Shown here piece after piece: positions 50,407 to 59,630 of a stretch of DNA of 64,000 bases. A model generated the notes under the pieces. That model saw only the letters and a list, made by a program, of their open reading frames with translations, did not search any database and was not told the origin of the DNA. The translations under genes and the position numbers were made by a program. The stretch is taken from the NCBI GenBank assembly GCA_047602465.1, contig JASGHF010000002.1, forward strand, positions 558,001 through 622,000. Reading direction: 5' to 3'. Numbering within the stretch: position 1 is the first letter of the stretch; every line of letters starts with the position of its first letter. Origin of the DNA: JADZAI01 sp047602465. Lineage in GTDB: Bacteria > Pseudomonadota > Alphaproteobacteria > Micropepsales > Micropepsaceae.

Positions 50407-50474
50407 GGGGCGGCGTTATTTTGTGCGTTGCGCCGGGATAACAGCGGTGCCGGCGGGTGTCACCCCGCAAGCGC

Positions 50475-52616
50475 CTACATCTGCCGCTTGAGGCGAATAT
50501 TGGCGGTGGCGCTGCGGCCTTCCGCGTCGATCACGGTGACGCGGCTGAAGCCCTCGCCCGTGGGCTTCCATTCGGTCTGCGCCCAGCTGTCGACCGCCGG
50601 CAGCGGCGTGCCGTCGACGATCCAGCGCAGCGGCTTCGCCCCGCCATCGGCGCGCAGGATCAGCGCCGGATCGGCGTCGTTCAGCTCCACCACCGCGCCG
50701 TCCGGCGGGAAGGCGATGACCGGCGGCGGCACGGCCTTGGCGAGGCCCGCGACCATGCGGCGCGGCGAGAAACGCTGCAGCGCCGGCGGCAGATGCTGGG
50801 CGTTGGCGGCGGTGATGACGCCGTCGGGCGGATAGATCCCGCCATTTTCCGCCGGCAGCAGCTCGAACACGCGCAGCATCACGGGCGCTGCGGCGTTGCG
50901 GCCCATCTCGCCTGGACGGGTGGAGCCGTCGGCGCGGCCGGACCAGACCCCGACCGTGTATTTGGCCGACCAGCCGACCGTCCAGGCATCGCGGAAGCCA
51001 TAGGACGTGCCCGTCTTGAAGGCGACCTCGCGGCCGCGATCGATGCCGCGCCCCATCGCCCACCCATCGGGCAGGGGCGAACCGCGCAGGACGTCATAGA
51101 GATACCAGGCCGCGACCGGCCCGAAGAGACGATGCGGCTCGCCCGGCCCCTGATCGGCATAGCGGATCAAGGGCCGCGCCAGGCCGCCATTGGCGATGCC
51201 GGCATAGAGCATCGTCAGGTCTTCCAGCGTGATGCCGACGCCGCCCAGCGCCATCGGCAGCGACGGCCCGGCGAGCTTGGTCGACCACGACAGCCGCGCC
51301 CCGCCCTGCTTCATCACGGATGAAAGGCGCACCGGCCCGATGCGATCGAGCACCGCCACGGCCGGCACGTTCAGCGACATGTGCAGCGCGGTCCGCACGC
51401 TGACCGTGCCCTGGAAGCCGCGATCGAAATTGCGCGGCGCATAGGCGCCGAAGCTGATCGGCTTGTCGTCGATCAGCGTTTCGGGATGCAGCAGCAGATC
51501 GTCGAAGGCGATGCCGTAGATGAAGGGCTTCAGCGCCGACCCCGGCGAGCGGGCGCGGCGGGCGAGATCGATCTGCCCCGTCTCGCCCCAGAAATTCGTG
51601 GAGCCGGCATAGGCGACGGTCTTCATCGTCGCGTTCTCGATCACCACGACCGCCATGTCGCCCTGCCCCAGCGAGGCGCGCTGGTTGTCGAGCAGGCGTT
51701 CGACCGCCACCTGGATGCGCGCATCGATCGTGGTGCGCACCTCCGCCGTATCGGGCCGCTCGCGCCGCGCTTCGGCGGCGAGATGGGGCGCGATGAAAGG
51801 CAGCGCGAGGCGCGCGGTCGGCACCGCGTCCTCCATCGCCTCCGCGGCGTCGAGGGCGGAGATCGCGCCCTTCTCGGCGAGGATGCGCAGCACCTTGTCG
51901 CGCGAGGCCTTGGCCCGCATCGGGAAACGGTCGGGGCGGTTGCGTTCCGGCGACTGGGGCAGCGCGACCAGAAGCGCGATCTCCGACAGGGTCAGCCGCT
52001 TCGGCTCCTTGCCGAAATAGGCGAGGCTCGCCGCGCGCACGCCTTCGATATTGCCGCCGAAGGGCGCGAGCGTGAGATAGGTGTCGAGTATCTCGTCCTT
52101 GCTCAGCCGCCGCTCGATCTGCAGCGCGCGCGCCGCCTGGAACATCTTGCCCGGCAGCGAGCGCGGGATCGGCTCCAGCATCCGCGCGACCTGCATGGTG
52201 ATCGTCGAGGCGCCGGAGACGACGCCCAGATTGGTGATCGCCTGCCATCCGGCGCGGCCGACCGCGAGGATGTCGACGCCGCCATGATCGGCGAAGCGGT
52301 TGTCTTCATAGGCCAGCAGCAATTCGACATAGCGCCGGTCGACATCTTTCAGCGTCACCGGCAGGCGCCATTTGTCATCCGGCGTCAGGAAGCCGCGCAG
52401 CATCGTGCCGTCGGCGGCGAGGACGACGGTCGAGCGCTGATGCGCGCGGGTGAAATCGGGCGGAAAGATCGCATCGGCCGCGAAGAGCAGCGCCGCCGAG
52501 GCGGCCACGCCGATGCCCAGCATCTTCAGGCGGCGGAATCGGCGCCCCGGAAAGAAACGCCGCCCCTCCCGGTTTTCGGGAGGAGCGGCGCTGTCGGTAT
52601 TGAGGCCGGATGACAT
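50475..52616 (-). CDS. pbpC: penicillin-binding protein 1C
   Basis: 713 aa. N-terminal anchor (MLGIGVAASAALLFAADAIF), GT51 transglycosylase with YEDNRFADHGGVD (catalytic Glu) and GGNIEGVRAASLAYF, transpeptidase with SPGSALKPF (nucleophile Ser and Lys), SLN and KTGTSYG, and a C-terminal BiPBP_C domain with KPLRWIVDGTPLP. Makes peptidoglycan in the periplasm. It follows the alpha-2-macroglobulin gene by 30 bases, the same pairing as E. coli yfhM-pbpC, where the pair is thought to detect and repair envelope breaches. Confidence 0.95.
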   Translation of the reverse strand: MSSGLNTDSAAPPENREGRRFFPGRRFRRLKMLGIGVAASAALLFAADAIFPPDFTRAHQRSTVVLAADGTMLRGFLTPDDKWRLPVTLKDVDRRYVELLLAYEDNRFADHGGVDILAVGRAGWQAITNLGVVSGASTITMQVARMLEPIPRSLPGKMFQAARALQIERRLSKDEILDTYLTLAPFGGNIEGVRAASLAYFGKEPKRLTLSEIALLVALPQSPERNRPDRFPMRAKASRDKVLRILAEKGAISALDAAEAMEDAVPTARLALPFIAPHLAAEARRERPDTAEVRTTIDARIQVAVERLLDNQRASLGQGDMAVVVIENATMKTVAYAGSTNFWGETGQIDLARRARSPGSALKPFIYGIAFDDLLLHPETLIDDKPISFGAYAPRNFDRGFQGTVSVRTALHMSLNVPAVAVLDRIGPVRLSSVMKQGGARLSWSTKLAGPSLPMALGGVGITLEDLTMLYAGIANGGLARPLIRYADQGPGEPHRLFGPVAAWYLYDVLRGSPLPDGWAMGRGIDRGREVAFKTGTSYGFRDAWTVGWSAKYTVGVWSGRADGSTRPGEMGRNAAAPVMLRVFELLPAENGGIYPPDGVITAANAQHLPPALQRFSPRRMVAGLAKAVPPPVIAFPPDGAVVELNDADPALILRADGGAKPLRWIVDGTPLPAVDSWAQTEWKPTGEGFSRVTVIDAEGRSATANIRLKRQM

Positions 52617-52646
52617 GGCTCTGATGCCTACCGGCCGATTGCGGCG

Positions 52647-55600
52647 TTACTGCGCCGCGATCGTGACGCTGCCCATCGTCGTGCGGCCGAGGATCTTCGG
52701 CGCGTACATGTCCTCAACCTGCACCGCAGGCTGGGCGAAGGTGCCGGGCACGGTCGCGCGGGCGATATAGGCGAAGCGGAACGAGGGCAGCGGCGTCTGG
52801 GCTTCCTCGCGCGGCGACAGCCGGTACGAGTAGCCGACCCGGAAAGCGGCGACATAACGATCGTCGCGCGCTTCCTGGATGTTGGCGTAGGAGAGCTTCT
52901 CCAGCCAGGGATAGACGCTCTTGCCTTCCTCACCGGCCTTCACCGGGCCTTCGATCTCGAAACCGGCCGGCAGCAGGTCGGTGACGGCCATCTGGCGGTA
53001 GGTGTAGGTCGCCATGCGGCCCTCGATCACCACCACCACCTGGTCGTTCTGCTTCAGCATCGCCAGGTTCGCCGGCGTGCCGTCGAGATTGTAGTAGGCC
53101 TTCGAGACGGTGAGACCGTCGGCGGCCGCCGGCAGCGGGCTGGCCGGAACGCCGGTCGCCGAGACGACGCGCCAGATCGACTTGTCGCCCGCGTTCTTCA
53201 CGCTCACGCCCGCCGCCAGCTCGTTCAACGCCGGGTTCACCACGACCTGGCCCGAAGCCTCCGTCGCCGTCGCGCCGGTCGCTTCGACATTCAGCTTCGG
53301 TGCGTTGCTGAGCAGGCGCCACTGGGCCAGCAGCATCCACGACTTCTCCTGGGTCGTCGTGTAGTTGAGGTCCGTGTCGAGCGTGTTCGCCTTCTCGATC
53401 AGCGGCGCGACCAGCATGGCCTGATCGCTGTCGGCCGCGACGGCGGTGAGGCCGGCGAGGTCACGCAGCGGCGTGCCGTAATAGTCGTAGTACCAGGTGT
53501 CGAGATCGAAGTCGGCTGCGATGTCGCGGGCCTTGGTGAAGGCCTCGACGCCGCGGCTGCGGTCGCCCGCCTGGAACAGCGCGCCGCCGAGCAGACCCTG
53601 GGCGAGGGCCGAGTCGGAGTTGGCGCCGCCATTGTCGGCGAAGTAGCGCAGATCGCCCGGCTGTCCCTGACCGCCGCGCGCCAGCACGTAGAACGCATAG
53701 GCGCGGGCGTTGTCGGAGTTGCTGGAGTCGGTCGCGACCTGGCGGGCGTAACGCAGCGCCCGCGTCAGGCCCTCTTCCGGCACCACGAAGCCCTTGGCCT
53801 TCGCCTGCATCAGGAAGTCGGTGGCGTAGACCTGCAAGAACCTGTCGGCGTCGTCGTCATAGGCCGACGACCACATGCCGAACCCGCCGTCCGGACGCTG
53901 CATGTCCAGCACCCGGTCGATGGCTTCCTGCACGCGCTGGCCGACATCCTTGTCGCCTTCCAGACCCGCCGTCCTGGCGAGATCGTTGAGATAGATGAGC
54001 GGCAGCGCACGGCTGGTCGTCTGCTCAAGGCAGCCATACGGGTAACGGTCGAGCCATTTCAGCATGCCGGCCACGTTGTCGAAGCCGCGCGCGCCCGACA
54101 GCGTCAGCGACACCGTCGCCGAACCCGGCACGAACGACGCCAGCACGGCGGCGGGCAGCGCATAGCTCTCGCCGGCCTTCAGCTCCGCGACATCGTCGAT
54201 CGAGGTCGGCAGCTGCGGCGCACGGATCTCGATCGGCCAGACGCGGTCGACCTTGAAGCCGTTGGGGCCGGTCACCGCGAGACGGATCGTCGCGATGCCC
54301 GAACCGTTGGCGCTGAGCTTCACCGGCAGGAGCTGGCGCTCGCCGACGGCAAGCGTGCGCTCGATCTTCGCCGAAGCGCTGTCGATGAGCACCGGCTCGG
54401 CCGCCGAAATTTCGGCGGTGTAGGCGCCGGCCGCGCCATCGACATTGTGGAGGTTGAAGCCGACCTCTGCCGTATCCCCCGGCGCCAGGAAGCGCGGCAG
54501 GACCAGCTCGGCCACCACCGGATCGCGCACCGTCACCGGCTTCGAGCCGAAGCCGACGGCATTGCCCGACCAGACCACCGCCATCACGCGCAGTTCGCCG
54601 TTGAAGTCGGGGATGTCGAGCGTGACGTTCGCCTTGCCGTCGACCACTTCGACCGGGCCGGAGAACAGCGCCACCACCTTCTGCGGCACGACCGCGAGGC
54701 CGCGTCCGCCGAAGCTGTCGCCGCCGGTGCGCAGCGCGCCCACCTGGTAGCGTGTGGTCTCGATCAGGCGGCCGTAATCGTCGCGCATGTCGATGCCGAG
54801 CCGGCGCTTGCCGTAGAAATACTTGACCGGATCGGGAGTCCTGAAATCGGTCAGCTGCAGCACGCCCTCGTCGATCGCAGCGACCGTCACGAAGGCCTGG
54901 CCCTTGGCGTTGGTGACGCTGACCGGCACCACGAGCTGGGTGCGCGGCAGGGTCTTCTCCACGGTGCCGACCTCGACGCCGAGCGTGTTGGCGCTCTGGT
55001 CGATGGGCAGGTGGACGAGGCCGATGGCGCGCGGCGAGCCCTTGGTCGTCGCATCGAGCGGACGATAGAGCGTCACCATCGCATAGGCGCCCGAACCCCA
55101 CTCTTCCTTCACATCGACAGGAATGGTGGTGCCTTCGGCCTTGATGTCGACCAGACGGGTTTCCAGCACGCGGTCATTCGCGATGACCAGCAGGCCCTTG
55201 CCGTCGACGGCCGAGCGGACCGAGATCGTCGCCGTCTCGCCGGCCTTGTAGCCCGGCTTGTCGCTGGCGACGGTCAGGCGGTCGGGACGATCCGAGGCGC
55301 TGGCGCCCCAGCCCGCCCAGAAGCGGTAGGACGAACGCGCGCCGGTCGCGGGATCGGCGACGGTCAGGCGATAGCTGCCCCATTCGACGCGGGCCGACAG
55401 CTTGGCGGGGGTGTCCGCGCCGATGTCGATCTTGCCGCCCGAGAGGATGCGGTCGCGCACGATGCGGTCGTAACGCCACTCCCCATCCGCCTGGTACCAG
55501 CGATAGTCGACGATCTCGCGCACGAACTCGTAGGTCGCGCCGGGAACGGCGATCGCCTCGCCCTTGTCGTTGACGGCGACGACTTCAAAGCCGGCGTCCG

Positions 55601-57584
55601 AAGCCTCGGCGACGGTGTCGTAGTCGAAATTGCCGCGCAGGCCGATGGCGACCGGCTTGGTCTTCACCGGCAGGGTGATCTGCTCGCCCGTGGTGCGGCC
55701 GCCCGGCTCGTACACCTGCACGTCGATCACCGCTTCCAGCGGCAGCGTCGTGTCGGCGATATTCGCCTCGGCCAGCGAGCCGGTCGCGGTCGTCTTGCCT
55801 TCGGCGTCGGTGGTGCCGACATCGAGGTTGATCTGCTGCGGGTCGAAGCTCTCGTCGGCCGAACCGAAGCTGAACTGCTTGAACTTCGGATACGGCTCCC
55901 AGGCGCGCTGCAGCGTCAGTGTGCCTTCGCCGCCGAGACCGGCCGAAGGCGCGCCATAGAGGAAGCGGCTCTCGACATTCACCGTCACCGGGTTCGCGGC
56001 ATCGAGCTGGGCGTTGTCGGCGGTCAGCGTCACCTTCAGCTTCTGCGGGACGAAGTCCTGCACGTCGAAGGCGATGGAGCCGACCGGCGCGCCGTTCGGA
56101 TCGGTATAGACCGACGCCGACCAGCGCCCGCGCGGGGCCGAGGCCGAAAGCGTGAACGGCTGGTAGACGCCGCCGGCCTTCAGCTCGCTCGTCGTATAGC
56201 GGCGGAATTCCTGGCCGTCGGGCTTGGAGACGATCACCGTCACCGGCGCGTTGGCGATCGCCTGCGCCGCGCGGTCGCGCAGCAGGGCGGTCAGCTGCAC
56301 CGTCTCGCCGGGGCGGTAGATGCCGCGGTCGAGATAGACGAAGGCGTCGATTTCGCCGGAGGCCGAACGGCCGTCGACGCCGCGATCCGACAGATCGAAG
56401 GCCGAACGGCGCAGATCGAGATAGGCGAAGTCCTGCCTGGAGGCGTCATAGGCCATGATGACGGCCGGGGTGTTGCCGCCCTCGCCGCGCAGCAGGCCGC
56501 CATCGAACACGACCTTGCCGTCGGCGTCGGTCGTCGCTTCGGCGAGGATTTCGTTGTTCACCGCGACGAGCTGCAGCTTGACGCCTTCGCTCGGCGTCGC
56601 GCCCTTGAAGGAGCGGGCGAAGACGGTGAGGCCGTCATAGGCCCTGAACGAGGTCAGCGCGATGTCGGTGTTGATGATCCACTGGCCGGCTTCCGGCTCC
56701 CAGTCGTCGGTCTTGCCTTCGCGGGCCTTGTCCTTGGCGAGCACCAGATAGACGCCCGGCTTCATGCTGGGCAGCGCATCCGAGATTGCGAACGTGGTGG
56801 TGACGGCCTGGTTCTTGACGTTGGCGATATCCATCTCGCCCGACCACACCGGCGCGCCCTGCTCGTTGGCGTACTGGTCGGCGTAGTAGTCATAGACCTC
56901 GCGCTGATCGAGGACGTAGTCCTGCAGCTGCGACAGCAGGCGGTCGCCGACGCGGACGACTTTCACCATCACGGTGTCGACGTTCACCGTGGTCAGCGGC
57001 ACGCCCTCGGCGCTCTCGCGCGGCAGGATGAAGCCGGTGCCGAAGGCGACCGTCGCGGGCTGGTCACGCAGTTCGACGCGGACCTGTTCGTCTTCCGCCA
57101 GCTTCTCGTCCTTGGCCGAGGGGAGGCCGGCGCGAAGCGTGAGGGTGTAGGTTTCGGAGTAGGAGAGACCCGCGACGCAGAGCCGGTCGGCGGTGGCCCG
57201 CACCGCGATCTGCGCGGCGGGGTCGAAGGCGAGGTAGTCCTCGTAGCGCACCGAACCGTCGGTCTTCAGTTCCTTGGTGAAGACGAGGCAGGCCTCGGGC
57301 TGATCCTTTGAGGTGTCGATCTCCAGGCGGCGGAAGGCGAAATCGACTGCGACCGGCGCCACATACGGCTCGCGGGCCTTGGCGGGCTCGACCGGGGTTC
57401 CTGCGGCCGGGGTCGGCGCGGCCGGATCGGCGGCCGTCGGCGTCTCGCTGCCTGCGGCGGGCGCGGGCGTCGCGGACGCCTGCTGCTGGCCGCTCGTGCC
57501 GCCGCCCATGCCGTATTTGCCGCCGATGAAATAGCCGCCGGCCAGTGCAGCAAGCACGGCCAGGACAAAGCCCAGTTGTTTCAT
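52647..57584 (-). CDS. bacterial alpha-2-macroglobulin (YfhM-like)
   Basis: 1645 aa, the usual size. N-terminal anchor (QLGFVLAVLAALAGGYFIGG) then a Pro/Ala linker, repeated MG domains, ANG2 DYGRLIET region, and the thioester motif CLEQ with Cys1185 (RYPYGCLEQTTSRALPL). The thioester captures attacking proteases in the periplasm. Start 57584 is preferred because GAGGGG lies six bases upstream; a first ATG at 57590 sits directly on it. First gene of a two-gene operon with pbpC. An intact thioester marks the form that traps proteases. Confidence 0.95.
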   Translation of the reverse strand: MKQLGFVLAVLAALAGGYFIGGKYGMGGGTSGQQQASATPAPAAGSETPTAADPAAPTPAAGTPVEPAKAREPYVAPVAVDFAFRRLEIDTSKDQPEACLVFTKELKTDGSVRYEDYLAFDPAAQIAVRATADRLCVAGLSYSETYTLTLRAGLPSAKDEKLAEDEQVRVELRDQPATVAFGTGFILPRESAEGVPLTTVNVDTVMVKVVRVGDRLLSQLQDYVLDQREVYDYYADQYANEQGAPVWSGEMDIANVKNQAVTTTFAISDALPSMKPGVYLVLAKDKAREGKTDDWEPEAGQWIINTDIALTSFRAYDGLTVFARSFKGATPSEGVKLQLVAVNNEILAEATTDADGKVVFDGGLLRGEGGNTPAVIMAYDASRQDFAYLDLRRSAFDLSDRGVDGRSASGEIDAFVYLDRGIYRPGETVQLTALLRDRAAQAIANAPVTVIVSKPDGQEFRRYTTSELKAGGVYQPFTLSASAPRGRWSASVYTDPNGAPVGSIAFDVQDFVPQKLKVTLTADNAQLDAANPVTVNVESRFLYGAPSAGLGGEGTLTLQRAWEPYPKFKQFSFGSADESFDPQQINLDVGTTDAEGKTTATGSLAEANIADTTLPLEAVIDVQVYEPGGRTTGEQITLPVKTKPVAIGLRGNFDYDTVAEASDAGFEVVAVNDKGEAIAVPGATYEFVREIVDYRWYQADGEWRYDRIVRDRILSGGKIDIGADTPAKLSARVEWGSYRLTVADPATGARSSYRFWAGWGASASDRPDRLTVASDKPGYKAGETATISVRSAVDGKGLLVIANDRVLETRLVDIKAEGTTIPVDVKEEWGSGAYAMVTLYRPLDATTKGSPRAIGLVHLPIDQSANTLGVEVGTVEKTLPRTQLVVPVSVTNAKGQAFVTVAAIDEGVLQLTDFRTPDPVKYFYGKRRLGIDMRDDYGRLIETTRYQVGALRTGGDSFGGRGLAVVPQKVVALFSGPVEVVDGKANVTLDIPDFNGELRVMAVVWSGNAVGFGSKPVTVRDPVVAELVLPRFLAPGDTAEVGFNLHNVDGAAGAYTAEISAAEPVLIDSASAKIERTLAVGERQLLPVKLSANGSGIATIRLAVTGPNGFKVDRVWPIEIRAPQLPTSIDDVAELKAGESYALPAAVLASFVPGSATVSLTLSGARGFDNVAGMLKWLDRYPYGCLEQTTSRALPLIYLNDLARTAGLEGDKDVGQRVQEAIDRVLDMQRPDGGFGMWSSAYDDDADRFLQVYATDFLMQAKAKGFVVPEEGLTRALRYARQVATDSSNSDNARAYAFYVLARGGQGQPGDLRYFADNGGANSDSALAQGLLGGALFQAGDRSRGVEAFTKARDIAADFDLDTWYYDYYGTPLRDLAGLTAVAADSDQAMLVAPLIEKANTLDTDLNYTTTQEKSWMLLAQWRLLSNAPKLNVEATGATATEASGQVVVNPALNELAAGVSVKNAGDKSIWRVVSATGVPASPLPAAADGLTVSKAYYNLDGTPANLAMLKQNDQVVVVIEGRMATYTYRQMAVTDLLPAGFEIEGPVKAGEEGKSVYPWLEKLSYANIQEARDDRYVAAFRVGYSYRLSPREEAQTPLPSFRFAYIARATVPGTFAQPAVQVEDMYAPKILGRTTMGSVTIAAQ

Positions 57585-57897
57585 GATCATCCCCTCGGGT
57601 ACGCAGCCGGACCCGCCGGTGGCGGGACCGTTCGATATGAATCGGTGTGGAGACTAGAGCGCCTGCCGCCTGCTTGTCGCGGGGGCGCTTGGCCGCAGCC
57701 AGCGATTTCCGCGTGCAAGCCCCGATGGCGGGTAGGAACTCTTGGTTTTCCGCAGACACCACGGCGCACCCCGATTGGGGCGGCATTGCGGCAAATGCGG
57801 CGGGGCTGCGCGACCGTGCGCGAATGTCGCAGCCTCTCTATGCGCCGCACCGCGACACCGTCTATGTTGCGCCTTCATTCGACAGGGTCATTGACCG
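57585..57897. other. 313-base divergent intergenic region
   Basis: Holds the divergent promoters of the alpha-2-macroglobulin and DUF808 genes. I see no strong -35/-10 pair, palindrome or terminator. GCGGCATTGCGGCAAATGCGGC-type short repeats (around 57780-57803) are the only structure. Open frames here are not supported. Confidence 0.5.
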
Positions 57898-58911
57898 ATG
57901 AGTTCGGGCCTTCTCGCGCTGCTCGACGACGTAGCGGCGCTCGCCAAAGTTGCGGCCGCTTCGCTGGACGACGCGGCCGCGCAAGCGGTGAAGGCCGGCA
58001 GCAAGGCGGCCGGCATCGTCATCGACGACGCCGCCGTGACGCCGCGTTACGTGGTCGGCTTCTCGTCAGACCGCGAACTTCCGATCATCTGGAAAATCGC
58101 TCTCGGCTCGCTGCGGAACAAGTTTCTCTTCCTGCTCCCCGGCGCGCTGATCCTCACATTGGTCGCGCCCTGGGCGATCACCCCGCTTCTGATGATCGGC
58201 GGCGCGTTCCTCTGCTATGAGGGCTGGCACAAGGCCTCCGAATATCTCCACCCCCATCACGACCATGCGGCCGAGGCGGAAGGTGTCGCCCTGCTGACGG
58301 CGCAGGAGCTGGAAGACGCCAAGGTCTCCAGCGCCATCCGCACCGACATCATCCTCTCGGCCGAGATCATGGCGATCTCGCTCGCCAGCGTCGCAGATGC
58401 CTCGTTCGTGTCGCAAGCCGTGGTGCTGGCGATCGTCGGCCTCGGCATGACGGTGCTGGTCTATGGCGCGGTGGCGCTCATCGTCCGCGCCGACGACATG
58501 GGCGCGGCGCTGGCGCGCTCGCGCCGCGCCGTCACCAGCGCCATCGGCCGCGCCGTCGTCACCGGCATGCCGGGCTTCCTGAAGGCGCTCTCCTTCATCG
58601 GCATGATCGCCATGCTGTGGGTCGGCGGCGGCATCCTGATCCACGGCCTCGCCGGACTGGGCCTCGCCGGGCCGGAACATGTCATCCACGACATCGCCCA
58701 TGCGGCAGACGCCGCGCTTCCGGCGGTCGAAGGGATCATCGCGTGGTTCGTCAACGCCCTGGTTTCGGCCGTCGCCGGCCTCATCGTCGGATTTGCCGTG
58801 GCGTTGGTGGCCGACACTTACGTTCTGCCGGCGATCAGCCGCCTGCGCGCCCGCCGGGCCGCAGCAAAGCGCCCTGCAGCGCAGGAAACCTCAGCAGAAC
58901 CAAATACTTGA
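57898..58911 (+). CDS. DUF808 (YedI-like) membrane protein
   Basis: 337 aa. Start SSGLLALLDDVAALAKVAAA and VGFSSDRELPIIWKIALGSL are family signatures. Several membrane segments: FLFLLPGALILTLVAPWAI, AVVLAIVGLGMTVLVYGAVA, FIGMIAMLWVGGGILIHGLA and a C-terminal LVSAVAGLIVGFAVALVADT. Function unknown despite wide distribution; some relatives are called inner-membrane YedI. It ends seven bases before the convergent tRNA-Val. Confidence 0.92.
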   Translation: MSSGLLALLDDVAALAKVAAASLDDAAAQAVKAGSKAAGIVIDDAAVTPRYVVGFSSDRELPIIWKIALGSLRNKFLFLLPGALILTLVAPWAITPLLMIGGAFLCYEGWHKASEYLHPHHDHAAEAEGVALLTAQELEDAKVSSAIRTDIILSAEIMAISLASVADASFVSQAVVLAIVGLGMTVLVYGAVALIVRADDMGAALARSRRAVTSAIGRAVVTGMPGFLKALSFIGMIAMLWVGGGILIHGLAGLGLAGPEHVIHDIAHAADAALPAVEGIIAWFVNALVSAVAGLIVGFAVALVADTYVLPAISRLRARRAAAKRPAAQETSAEPNT

Positions 58912-58917
58912 AGGAAA

Positions 58918-58992
58918 TGGTGGGCGGTACTGGGATTGAACCAGTGACCCCTTCGATGTCAACGAAGTGCTCTCCCGCTGAGCTAACCGCCC
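58918..58992 (-). tRNA. tRNA-Val (GAC)
   Basis: 75 nt. Acceptor arms GGGCGGT and ACCGCCC pair perfectly; D-arm GCTC...GAGC; anticodon stem CTTCG/CGAAG around loop TTGACAT gives anticodon GAC (Val, codons GTC/GTT); T-arm CTGG/CCAG with TTCAATC. Discriminator A, and CCA is encoded (58918-58920). No integrase or att duplication is seen beside it. Confidence 0.97.
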
Positions 58993-59107
58993 GACGCATT
59001 CGGGCCGGGCATGTCGCCCGGCACGGGTAAGGGGGAGGCTTCTAGTCATCCCCGGGCGCGCTTGCAAGCGGGAAGGCGGGGAAAGCGATGGCCCTCCCCG
59101 CCCCTTT

Positions 59108-59452
59108 TTACTCCGCCTCAAACGCCGCGGTCTCGATGCCCGGCCGCCCGCGCTGTTCCAGCGCCAGGCTCAGCGCCTTGCGGGCGCGGGGCGTCGAGGC
59201 CTCGATCGCATCGGCGACCGCGGCGGCGGCGCAGCGCGCGCGCAGCCCCCGCGTCTCCTCGGTCAGGCAGACCGCCTTCGCGGCGCGCTCGACATGCGCC
59301 AGATAGGCATCGCGCCCGGCGGCGGTATCGAGGTCGAGGCCGCCCGAGCGCACGACATAGGCGCCGCCGACGAACCATGCGCCTTCGGCGGCGGCGGCCT
59401 GACCCTCGGTCAGGCCCAGAAACAGTGTAGCGGCAATCACCAAGCTCTTCAT
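59108..59452 (-). CDS. UrcA-family exported protein
   Basis: 114 aa. Signal peptide (KSLVIAATLFLGLTEGQAAA) and the UrcA pattern: VVRSGGLDLDTAAGRDAYLAHVERAAKAVCL (in part: GLDLDTAAGRDAYLA), then a second Cys in GLRARCAAAAVADAIE. The two Cys probably form a disulfide. UrcA proteins are common in sphingomonads and related alphaproteobacteria; role unknown. Start 59452 gives the signal peptide. Divergent from the CadC-like regulator, which may control it. Confidence 0.85.
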   Translation of the reverse strand: MKSLVIAATLFLGLTEGQAAAAEGAWFVGGAYVVRSGGLDLDTAAGRDAYLAHVERAAKAVCLTEETRGLRARCAAAAVADAIEASTPRARKALSLALEQRGRPGIETAAFEAE

Positions 59453-59630
59453 TGCGGTGTCTTTCGTCTGTCCGGTGCGGGGGTGCCTCCGGTCGCGCCA
59501 GAAGGGCGGATTTCCGCCTGATCGGTTAGGATCGCGGCCTGACGAACGCCTGATGAAGACCTGACGGCGCCTGATTTCGTTTGTGCGCGCGATTGCGCAC
59601 CTCACCGCGATCCGCAAAATCCGCACATCC

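Noticed and set aside
54447..57311. Open frame of 954 codons on the plus strand
   Set aside because: It is fully antisense to the alpha-2-macroglobulin gene, has no domain motif, and is the usual by-product of GC-rich third positions.
58918..58992. Possible integration site at tRNA-Val
   Set aside because: No integrase, direct repeat of the tRNA end or mobile gene is visible on either side.
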